Origin: S010-25 sp964441285
GTDB taxonomy: Bacteria; Pseudomonadota; Gammaproteobacteria; SZUA-229
Reading direction: 5' to 3'
DNA length: 64,000 nt
NCBI GenBank assembly: GCA_964441285.1
Contig: CAYTUK010000002.1
Location: 124,001-188,000, forward strand
Within the stretch, counting starts at the first letter, position 1. Each line of letters starts with the position of its first letter. Below, in pieces: positions 8,749 through 16,474 of this stretch. The position numbers were made by a program, and so were the translations under genes. The notes under the pieces are model-generated. The model had not been told where the DNA came from. It ran no database searches and worked only from the letters and a program-made list of their open reading frames with translations.

Positions 8749-10647
8749 CTAACCATTGGTATGCGTGTAATTTTGGTACCATAAAACAAACATAATCAGA
8801 GAGAATATAATTTTGTTATTTTTTTCTTTACCTGAATAATGTGCATCAAGTTTCCCCTTAATAAAATCGTAATTAAACAGGCCGATTTCTTCTATGTTTG
8901 ATCTTGACAGCAAGTTATTGGTATAGTCATATAGTTCATTTTTTAACCAACCCGCCATCGGTGACTCAAACCCTTGCTTGCGATGATGAATAATTTTATG
9001 TGGCACCCAGGCACTGGCCACCTTCTTTAATAACCGTTTCATGCCAAAAAAATTGATCTTATATTTTGATGGTAACTTCGCACTCAGCTCAACCAGTTCA
9101 TGGTCTACCAACGGAACACGTAGCTCAAGCGAATGCCACATACTTAGTCTGTCCGACAACGTCAATATATCATCCGGTAAATATATCTTGATATCCGTAT
9201 ATAACATTTTATCCATCATATTATCTGCATTACATTGGTTAAACTTATTCAGCACGATATCATCGGTGATCTGAAAATTAATACATTGTGTAATCTCAGG
9301 TAAAAACAACTTTCGTCTTTCAGACGCATCCAGGGTAGAAATGTAGCCAAGATAACGCTTAGCTGCTGACATATCTGCATAGCGTAAAAAGCGCTTGAGG
9401 TGGTTAATTCTATCCGTCGCATTTTTTGGCTCTGGCATTCTATTAACCAAAGGCATAATTATATATTTATGCAGAAATGCAGGAACAAAATCATATAGCC
9501 GACTGAGGTATAATCCAAAATAACGATGATATCCGGCAAATAACTCATCACCACCCAGCCCCGACAACGCTACCTTTACCTTCTTTCCCGTCAGTTCTGC
9601 AATATAATAAGAGGGCACCACAGAATCATCCGCAAAAGGCTCATCAAATGCCTTGACAATATTGCCAACAATATCTTCGAAGTCTGGAGACACTGATAAT
9701 TCGTTATAATTTATATTACAGTCTGCTGCCATTAATTTTGCATACTTACGCTCATCAAGTAGCGCGCCCGACTTCTCATTAAACCCCATTGTAAATGTTT
9801 CCACCGCAAGCCCGTCAGGTTCAGCCATCATTGCTACGATCAAACTACTGTCTACTCCACCTGACAAAAATGCACCAACTGGCACATCACTCACCAGATG
9901 ACTTTTTACTGCATCATGGATTGCTGCATCGAAAGTCTGCTCCCATTGCTGCTCCGATTTTGAATTGTCCTGCAATGAAAAATCCAGATCCCAATACTGC
10001 TCAATACGAATGCCTGAGCCATCAATCAGCATAAGATGTCCGGGTTCGAGTTTTTTTATATTCTTATATATCGTTAGTGGCGCTGGAATATACGTGTAAG
10101 TAAAGTACGCATCAATGGCCTGATAATGCATCTCTCGGGAAACAAGCTCCGATACTAAAACACTTTTTATTTCGGAACCAAAAATAATGTTAGCTCCAAC
10201 TATTGAATAAAACAGGGGTTTTATACCAAGCCTATCTCTTGCTATCAGGAGCTTTTTATTTTCAATATCCCATACTGCAAAGGCGAACATCCCGCGGAGA
10301 TGTTGCACCAGATTTTTCCCATACTCCTCATAAAGATGAACAATCACTTCTGTATCACTGTGAGTGTGAAAACAATGCCCCTTATCTTCAAGATCTTTTT
10401 TTAATTCTCTGTAATTATATATTTCACCATTAAAAACTGTACAAACCGTTTTATCCTCATTAAAAATCGGCTGTTTCCCCTGCGCGAGATCAAGGATACT
10501 CAAACGCCTCATTGCAAGCCCAATACCTTCTGCATGAAAATAACCCTCATCATCCGGGCCCCGCCGCACAATCAGAGCATTCATTGCATGAAGTATCTCA
10601 GCATTCAAATGCTCATCTTCACCAAAATACCCACATATTCCACACAT
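8749..10647 (-). CDS. XrtA-associated amidotransferase (asparagine synthase family)
   Basis: This 632-aa protein has the two domains of class II glutamine amidotransferases. Cys2 (MCGICGYFG) is the nucleophile of the N-terminal glutaminase. The C-terminal synthetase domain has the PP-loop SGGVDS at residues 262-267. Length and context match the exosortase-A-associated amidotransferase 1 family. These are thought to amidate a sugar acid or similar group of the exopolysaccharide using glutamine and ATP, rather than make free asparagine. It lies 9 bp after the GT4 gene at 10657 and is therefore co-transcribed with it. Pieces of a second copy of its 3' end survive at 6694-6810. Confidence 0.9.
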   Translation of the reverse strand: MCGICGYFGEDEHLNAEILHAMNALIVRRGPDDEGYFHAEGIGLAMRRLSILDLAQGKQPIFNEDKTVCTVFNGEIYNYRELKKDLEDKGHCFHTHSDTEVIVHLYEEYGKNLVQHLRGMFAFAVWDIENKKLLIARDRLGIKPLFYSIVGANIIFGSEIKSVLVSELVSREMHYQAIDAYFTYTYIPAPLTIYKNIKKLEPGHLMLIDGSGIRIEQYWDLDFSLQDNSKSEQQWEQTFDAAIHDAVKSHLVSDVPVGAFLSGGVDSSLIVAMMAEPDGLAVETFTMGFNEKSGALLDERKYAKLMAADCNINYNELSVSPDFEDIVGNIVKAFDEPFADDSVVPSYYIAELTGKKVKVALSGLGGDELFAGYHRYFGLYLSRLYDFVPAFLHKYIIMPLVNRMPEPKNATDRINHLKRFLRYADMSAAKRYLGYISTLDASERRKLFLPEITQCINFQITDDIVLNKFNQCNADNMMDKMLYTDIKIYLPDDILTLSDRLSMWHSLELRVPLVDHELVELSAKLPSKYKINFFGMKRLLKKVASAWVPHKIIHHRKQGFESPMAGWLKNELYDYTNNLLSRSNIEEIGLFNYDFIKGKLDAHYSGKEKNNKIIFSLIMFVLWYQNYTHTNG

Positions 10648-10656
10648 GTTTTTTCC

Positions 10657-11820
10657 TTAATCCATTAATCCAGGAGCGTGATAACCATGGATAATTTTTT
10701 TATAAAACGCAGTATATTGTTTCGCCATATAAGTAGAAGTGAAATGTTCACTCATCTCGTTGCCCACATTAACCGGCTGATGAGAATTAGCTATAATCAA
10801 CGCTTCAATTGCTACTTCAAGTGCCTCACCTTCACCGGGCGGCACAACAAGAGAGGCACTATAATCAATAAGCACTTCAGCAATGCTACCAACGTTACTT
10901 GCAACAATTCGTTTGTTAAGAACACAGGCTTCCAGCAATGTAATGGGCAATCCTTCTGTATAAGACGGCATCACCACACCATCCAGCTCTGCCATTAATT
11001 TATAGGGAGACCGGATAAAACCTGGAAGTTTAACTGTTTCAGCCAGGCCCATGCTGGCTATTTTTTGCGCTAATGATTGCTGTAGTTCACCTTCTCCAAT
11101 TATAACCAGGCGGAGTTTTGGATACTTTTTTACCAGCCGAGAAAAAACATCAATAAGCAAACCAAAACCTTTCTCTGCTGACAGCCGACCTATCGCACCA
11201 AGATAAATCAAATCTTGCGGCCCCTGCCCCTCAGAAAATATTTTTCTTATTGACGTTACATCACCAGATGAAAGCGCATTAACTATTTCAGAGGCATCAA
11301 TACCATTAAAAATAATGGTTTCATCTTTTGCCTTAAACCCTTTAAAAAGCGGGTTATTTTTTATTCCACCACTGACAAATACAACGCCATCCATGTGTTT
11401 TAACAAAACTCTGTCAACCATCTGGTAAAGTCGCATAAGTGAAAAACCATTCACACAGGTATAACCATGAAGCGTAGCAATTAAAGGTATTTTACGAATA
11501 AACCTCGGCAAAATCCCCAGTAAAATATTAAATTTATAACCATGTGAGTGTAATATATCGAAGCCTTCATCCCTTGCAAAGGAAACAACCTGAAGTGACT
11601 TTGCAATGTTCACACCCGCCTTCATATGAAATATTTTTATGGGTAGCCCGCGCCTTCTTGCCTCAATTTCTAATGGCTTTTCTTCTACACCAGGCTCACC
11701 TGCACTTAATATTAGCGGTTTCAATCCGGATTTAATCTGCGCTTCAACAAGACCAAGCAGCATCATTTCAGCACCATATAGTCCGCCACTGTCTATAAGA
11801 TGCAACACTTTGATTAGCAT
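10657..11820 (-). CDS. Glycosyltransferase family 4
   Basis: A 387-aa GT-B enzyme starting MLIKVLHLIDSGGLYGAEMMLLGL, a typical GT4 acceptor-domain opening. The donor domain has YLGAIGRLSAEKGFGLLIDVF, and PSYTEGLPITLLEACVLNKRIV is the E-x7-E motif. This opening (IDSGGLYGAE) is common in glycosyltransferases of XrtA-type clusters. It lies in the minus-strand run between the GT2 gene at 11838 and the amidotransferase. It should extend the lipid-linked repeat unit on the cytoplasmic side; the sugar is unknown. Confidence 0.9.
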   Translation of the reverse strand: MLIKVLHLIDSGGLYGAEMMLLGLVEAQIKSGLKPLILSAGEPGVEEKPLEIEARRRGLPIKIFHMKAGVNIAKSLQVVSFARDEGFDILHSHGYKFNILLGILPRFIRKIPLIATLHGYTCVNGFSLMRLYQMVDRVLLKHMDGVVFVSGGIKNNPLFKGFKAKDETIIFNGIDASEIVNALSSGDVTSIRKIFSEGQGPQDLIYLGAIGRLSAEKGFGLLIDVFSRLVKKYPKLRLVIIGEGELQQSLAQKIASMGLAETVKLPGFIRSPYKLMAELDGVVMPSYTEGLPITLLEACVLNKRIVASNVGSIAEVLIDYSASLVVPPGEGEALEVAIEALIIANSHQPVNVGNEMSEHFTSTYMAKQYTAFYKKIIHGYHAPGLMD

Positions 11821-11837
11821 TTTTTATCCGCCATCTT

Positions 11838-12986
11838 TTATCCTGTTCTGGGTTTCCATACCACCTGTTTTTCCTGTTTTAAAAAGCGGAAAAAGGCATG
11901 CATACAGGCTACATTTAATAATGTGAAATAATAGGGTAAGGCGTAATAAACAGGGTTATTCTTTTTATGCTTACAACGTCTTCCCCGCCACGCAAGCAGA
12001 TAAAAACTAACCTGGATGACCAGCAAAAAAACATACAGATCATTGACACTGCATAAAAATAAATTCAGCACAAACACTGCAACAACCGGAATAAAGGCCA
12101 GATATCTTAACAGCTTATGTGAAAATAACTGCAGCGCAAACAGGCCAAACCTGAACGGGTTAAATAAACCCCACATATCCTTCATCGCCCATAATGCTCT
12201 TAACGACACTCTCACTCGCATAGTGTATTCACTCGTAGAATTACTGAGCGTCGCTTCTCTTAGTACTGCTTCGGGCTCATAAACAACACGATAGCCTTTT
12301 TCAACCACTTTCAATGGTTGCACGAAATCGGGTAACTGGTCAGCATTAAGCGGCTCGTATAGATTTTTACGCATCGCATCAACCCCCCCATCAACACCGA
12401 CAATCGAACCCATTTGTGTTTCCTTCTCCCGCATCCAGTTTTCATATTTCATATAACTGCTACAACCATCACCTACCAGTGAACCATCCGAATTAGTGTA
12501 AAGCATTTTTCCGGTAACATAACCAATCTCTGCATCATTAAAGTTGGCAACCAGCTTTATCAGCGCATTTTTTTCATAAATAGAATTCGCATCCGAAAAG
12601 ACAATAATTTCACCTTTTGCCTTCGGTACCAGTAGGTTCAATCCAGAAGTTTTTCCCTGCCTTGGCTGCTGCCGGTGTAAATACACAGAAATCAATGATT
12701 CTTCTGCTACCTTTCTAACAATCTCATCAGTCTGATCACTTGATTCGTCCGATACCACAAGAATCTCCATTTTCCCTGCAGGATAATCCAATGCTAATTT
12801 GTTAATTAGCGTTGCCCTAATGTCTTTTTCTTCATTATAGGCAGCGATCAGTATCGACACAAAAGGTAACTTCTCTTCTGACTTATGGTGATTTTTTTTA
12901 CGGGTACTCAACAGCGCTATCAGCGCCGGATAACCAACATAGATATATATCACCAATAAAAAACAAAACCAGAAAAGTAATTCCAT
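11838..12986 (-). CDS. Membrane glycosyltransferase family 2
   Basis: A 382-aa GT-A enzyme. It has an N-terminal membrane segment (residues 1-22), then FVSILIAAYNEEKDI, VVSDESSDQTDEIV and IVFSDANSIY (the DxD-type site). VGVDGGVDAMRK and a C-terminal hydrophobic region of two to three helices (about 290-345) follow. This topology is that of processive or membrane-anchored GT2 enzymes of exopolysaccharide clusters. Its ATG overlaps the stop of the deacetylase gene at 12986 (TAATG), so the two are translationally coupled. Confidence 0.88.
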   Translation of the reverse strand: MELLFWFCFLLVIYIYVGYPALIALLSTRKKNHHKSEEKLPFVSILIAAYNEEKDIRATLINKLALDYPAGKMEILVVSDESSDQTDEIVRKVAEESLISVYLHRQQPRQGKTSGLNLLVPKAKGEIIVFSDANSIYEKNALIKLVANFNDAEIGYVTGKMLYTNSDGSLVGDGCSSYMKYENWMREKETQMGSIVGVDGGVDAMRKNLYEPLNADQLPDFVQPLKVVEKGYRVVYEPEAVLREATLSNSTSEYTMRVRVSLRALWAMKDMWGLFNPFRFGLFALQLFSHKLLRYLAFIPVVAVFVLNLFLCSVNDLYVFLLVIQVSFYLLAWRGRRCKHKKNNPVYYALPYYFTLLNVACMHAFFRFLKQEKQVVWKPRTG

Positions 12987-13837
12987 TACACACTCAATAA
13001 TTTCTGCTCTGCCAACACATTTTCTGCCGTAGTAAATTCAAAATCTTTTAATAATTGCTTTAATCTTGGCTGACACTTATCAAGATTATTGTAGTGTCTG
13101 AAACGTGAGAACCATTTTGCGGCAATTCGCGGCTGCTCTGCATCAATTTCCCAGGGATGTAAATAAAAAATAAAAGGGTTTTTATGCCGATTAATTTGAG
13201 ACAGGCCAAGTTTTGTTAGTTGATAGGGGTATAGCCTGAAATACCCCCCCCCTGCAACTGGGAGTCGATAATTAAATATTTTCGCTGTTGAAAGCGGAAA
13301 TTCAACCAGGCTATTGCCCTTTGGCGTGGTTAATTGATGCGGCAATACTTCTGCGCTCGGTATCCCATATCTGTCATGTTTAACCGGAAAAATACTGGAG
13401 TCATAGGCAAAACCGGCTTCGACAAGAATATCCAGTGCCCATAAAGATTGCTCAGTAATGGAGTAACTTGCTGCCCGATAACCGGTTACCTGTTTTTGTA
13501 TAATATCTTCCAGTAATTTTTTTGCGCGACAGGTTTCTTCGCGAAAAACGACTGGATCCTGATTATAAATCAACTGATGGCTATAGCCATGACAGGCGAC
13601 TTCATGGCCTCTACGATCAATTTCTTTTATCAGTTTTGGCGCTCTATCAGCAATCCATCCAAGTACAAAAAAAGTCGCTTTCACTTCCTCTGTATCAAAA
13701 ATATCCAGCAAACGATATGTATTATTAGCAACCCTTAACTTATAGTTGTCCCATTGATTATAATTGATGCTGGCAGCAAAAGCAGACACCTGAAAGTAGT
13801 CTTCCACATCAACAGTCAGTGCATTTCTAATCTTCAT
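12986..13837 (-). CDS. XrtA-associated polysaccharide deacetylase (DUF3473 type)
   Basis: A 283-aa CE4 deacetylase starting MKIRNALTVDVEDYFQV, the hallmark opening of exosortase-A-associated deacetylases. VACHGYSHQLIY holds the metal-binding histidines. YRAASYSI and FIFYLHPWEID near the C-terminus complete the active site and the DUF3473 extension. The frame could be opened at TTG 13855, but ATG 13837 gives the conserved N-terminus and is preferred. It probably deacetylates the exopolysaccharide or its precursor. It lies 39 bp downstream of the tyrosine kinase gene. Confidence 0.9.
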   Translation of the reverse strand: MKIRNALTVDVEDYFQVSAFAASINYNQWDNYKLRVANNTYRLLDIFDTEEVKATFFVLGWIADRAPKLIKEIDRRGHEVACHGYSHQLIYNQDPVVFREETCRAKKLLEDIIQKQVTGYRAASYSITEQSLWALDILVEAGFAYDSSIFPVKHDRYGIPSAEVLPHQLTTPKGNSLVEFPLSTAKIFNYRLPVAGGGYFRLYPYQLTKLGLSQINRHKNPFIFYLHPWEIDAEQPRIAAKWFSRFRHYNNLDKCQPRLKQLLKDFEFTTAENVLAEQKLLSV

Positions 13838-13876
13838 TAGCAGCAAACACCACAATAAAGACAGTTGCCGGTCGGA

Positions 13877-14752
13877 CTAGCCCGCCTGTTCACTATCATA
13901 ATAACCATAGTAATAACTATTACGCGCAGACAAACCTTCACTCTTATTCATCAACAACCCAGTAGCACTGCCTTCGGGAATAAGTTTTAGCGCCTCCGTC
14001 ACAACGGACTGCGGTGTTTTTCCAATTTCTACCACAAATATAATCTGCCCAACCAGACCAGTTAGTATCTGTGCCTGAGGCGTAGGCAGTAAGGGTGGGC
14101 TGTCAAAAATAATTATCCTGTCATCGTATCTTGTGCCAATTTCTTCAACAATTTCCTGCATCCGCTGACTTGACAGCAGCTCACTCACATAGTCGTGCGG
14201 TTTACCTGCTGGCAGCAGACACAATCCTTCTATATCCGTTGCTAGCAGCACTTCGCCAACACTCATATGTTTTGCTTCAAGTAACTCAACCATACCGGGC
14301 TTATCCGAAACCCCCAGCATTTTACTTGTACCATGTCGGGTGACATCACAGTCGACAAGCAATACAGTATGATCTCTCTCCTGTGCAATCGACAAAGCAA
14401 GATTAATCGCCGAGTGGGTTTTGCCTTCTCCTGGTATCGCACTGGTTACCAGCATCAGATTGCCGTTCTCTACAAGTTGCGCTGTTTTGCCAAATGCATT
14501 AGACAGTAAAGGGCGTTTAATACGGCGGTACTCATCGTGGTAACTGGGATCCAGCTTGCTGCCTGGAATCAGCATATTGAGGCCACGTAAACGCTCTCTT
14601 ATCTTAATAATTTCTTTTGGCTTACATTCGCCAGCTAGCTCATTTCGTACAACTTCCGGTTTTTTAAAAAGCGGTGATTCAGCCTGCTCTAATGCATTAT
14701 CTTCTGCCATCAACTCAGCAATTGTTGCCTGTGTGTCCTCCTTGTTAGTCAT
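13877..14752 (-). CDS. XrtA-associated tyrosine autokinase (chain-length control)
   Basis: This 291-aa protein is a soluble bacterial tyrosine kinase. It has a Walker A-like SAIPGEGKTHSAINLAL, LLVDCDVTRHG (Walker A') and IIIFDSPPLLPT (Walker B). The tail is tyrosine-rich (SYYYGYYDSEQAG), the usual autophosphorylation cluster. It pairs with the Wzz-like protein encoded just upstream; together they control polymer length. ATG at 14752 is chosen because it overlaps the upstream stop by 8 bp (ATGACTAA) and has GGGGG 7 nt upstream; the longer frame from 14782 is unlikely. Confidence 0.9.
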   Translation of the reverse strand: MTNKEDTQATIAELMAEDNALEQAESPLFKKPEVVRNELAGECKPKEIIKIRERLRGLNMLIPGSKLDPSYHDEYRRIKRPLLSNAFGKTAQLVENGNLMLVTSAIPGEGKTHSAINLALSIAQERDHTVLLVDCDVTRHGTSKMLGVSDKPGMVELLEAKHMSVGEVLLATDIEGLCLLPAGKPHDYVSELLSSQRMQEIVEEIGTRYDDRIIIFDSPPLLPTPQAQILTGLVGQIIFVVEIGKTPQSVVTEALKLIPEGSATGLLMNKSEGLSARNSYYYGYYDSEQAG

Positions 14753-16331
14753 GATTAAACCCCCGTAGTTGCTGATGGACATCGGTCATCGCGGCACCCA
14801 TAGCATTGACACCTTGCTGTTTAAATACTATCGCACCACCAAAAACAAAAACCAGCAGACAGATTGCCGATAAAAAGGAAGTCAGCTGCCATTTCCGCCG
14901 AATTTTATGCTGTGGTGACAGATACAGGCTCACTGTACCAAGTACGGGAAAACCCGTTTTTTCACTTATCTGCTTAAGGTCAAGAAATGTAGGAGCCAAC
15001 ATAAATCTGAGGAAGCCCCAGGCCAATCCTGCTGCCAGTGCAAAAACCAAAACCGCCGCAAGCAATAATAATCTCGGTGGCCCTGAAGGCTGCAGCGGAA
15101 TAATGGGTGAATCAATCACCCGAAACTGTATATTACTGGTACTTTGGTCTGCATCCTGTGCTAACTTTGCTGACTCTCTGCGACCCACCAGATCAAGATA
15201 TCGCGCTTTCGTCACCGCATAATCACGGTTTAATTTCGTCAGCTTTGCCTCCACTTCAGGGATAACATCAATCGACCCTTTCAATTTTTTTACATACGCC
15301 CGCTGATCACTCAACTGAATTTTTAAAATACTCAGGTCGACGCTGGCTTTACTCAATTGCACCTTCATTTCCTGATAAACCGGATTAAATTCAATCGATA
15401 TGCCATCATCATTTTTCTTTATATCACCCGATGCACTTTTCTGATTAGCCTTAAGATCTACAATTTTTGCTTTTAGTGCCAGAACATCCGGGTGCTGCTC
15501 AGTATCAACCTGAAGCAGATCCGCAAGCTGCGCCTGGTATTTACGCATCTTAATCATATAAGCCGTCTGGTAGGTATCACCATCCAGCACTGGATTTTCA
15601 TCTTTAATCTGTTTATTAAGTTCAATATAACGTTGTTTGGCTAACTTTAAATTCGAACGTGTATTTTCAACTTTTTCCTGTGCGCCCTGTAACCGTGAAT
15701 AATAATTCCCCTTTTCATCTGGCATATAACCAATATTGGCTTTTTTAAATGCAGCCAGTTTTTGCTCGGATTTCGACAACCGTTTCTCATACTCTGCAAT
15801 TTGCGTGTCAAGAAATTTTTGCGCCGATGCTGTATCTGTCCGACTTGAATTCAGGGTATTTTCAATCATGGTGTTCAGCAGGTTGGAAACAACTTTATAT
15901 GCATTATCAGCCGTACTACCCTTATAGCTAATTGCATAGATATTACTTCTATCTCGCCTTTCTCCGCCTTTCACTGTGATATCTTTGGTCAACTTCTTAA
16001 GCAGACGTTCTTTATCTATAGGCGAATCAAGCCCAAGATCCATATCAGTTTCCCTTATTACAGACAGCAAATTTTCTCTACTCAAGAGAACATGCGTCAT
16101 TACTTTGAGTTCATCATTCGCATCAACCTCAAGTGCTATGCCTTTTAAAAGAGGCCGCATTATAGACGTTGTATCCACATAAATAACTGCATTTGCAGTA
16201 TATTGATTAGGTAATGAAAACACGATTAGCCACCCTGCCAATGCAGCGCCCCATGTAATCAATAACGCAGACCAACGATAGCGCCACATGCCGTGGAGGT
16301 AGCCATATAACTGGTTTAACTGTTCCTGCAT
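14745..16331 (-). CDS. XrtA-associated chain-length determinant (Wzz/GNVR family)
   Basis: A 528-aa inner-membrane polysaccharide co-polymerase. It has one TM helix near residues 19-37 and another near 415-438. Between them is a long periplasmic coiled-coil (about 170-390), with an N-terminal Wzz domain (NQYTANAVIYVDTTSIMRPLLKG). SPIIPLQPSGPPR before the second helix is the conserved Pro-rich motif of Wzz proteins. It sets exopolysaccharide chain length with the tyrosine kinase encoded next. It stands 143 bp after prsT, separated by a stem-loop. Confidence 0.92.
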   Translation of the reverse strand: MQEQLNQLYGYLHGMWRYRWSALLITWGAALAGWLIVFSLPNQYTANAVIYVDTTSIMRPLLKGIALEVDANDELKVMTHVLLSRENLLSVIRETDMDLGLDSPIDKERLLKKLTKDITVKGGERRDRSNIYAISYKGSTADNAYKVVSNLLNTMIENTLNSSRTDTASAQKFLDTQIAEYEKRLSKSEQKLAAFKKANIGYMPDEKGNYYSRLQGAQEKVENTRSNLKLAKQRYIELNKQIKDENPVLDGDTYQTAYMIKMRKYQAQLADLLQVDTEQHPDVLALKAKIVDLKANQKSASGDIKKNDDGISIEFNPVYQEMKVQLSKASVDLSILKIQLSDQRAYVKKLKGSIDVIPEVEAKLTKLNRDYAVTKARYLDLVGRRESAKLAQDADQSTSNIQFRVIDSPIIPLQPSGPPRLLLLAAVLVFALAAGLAWGFLRFMLAPTFLDLKQISEKTGFPVLGTVSLYLSPQHKIRRKWQLTSFLSAICLLVFVFGGAIVFKQQGVNAMGAAMTDVHQQLRGFNHD

Positions 16332-16360
16332 ATATAAATTCCAGCGATTAAAAGAATCCT

Positions 16361-16409
16361 GGAGCCTGTCGGGTTAACCGATCTTAATCAGACCAGCCCG
16401 GCAGGTTCC
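16361..16409 (-). terminator. Stem-loop between prsT and the chain-length gene
   Basis: GGAGCCTGTCGGG (16361-16373) pairs with CCCGGCAGGTTCC (16397-16409), a 13-bp stem with two G-T pairs and a 23-nt loop. On the minus strand it follows the prsT stop. The downstream tract (TTCTTTTAAT, beginning after a short AGGA) is only moderately T-rich. It may attenuate transcription or stabilise the prsT mRNA end rather than fully terminate. Confidence 0.5.
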
Positions 16410-16474
16410 CAGAATGTTAAGTATAGTAAAGTTTGACAAAAACAGACTGTCCACTTTACCGAAATCCACACCAA

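Noticed and set aside
13838..13855. TTG start at 13855 for the XrtA-type deacetylase
   Set aside because: It adds residues before the conserved MKIRNALTVDVEDYF opening; ATG 13837 is preferred.
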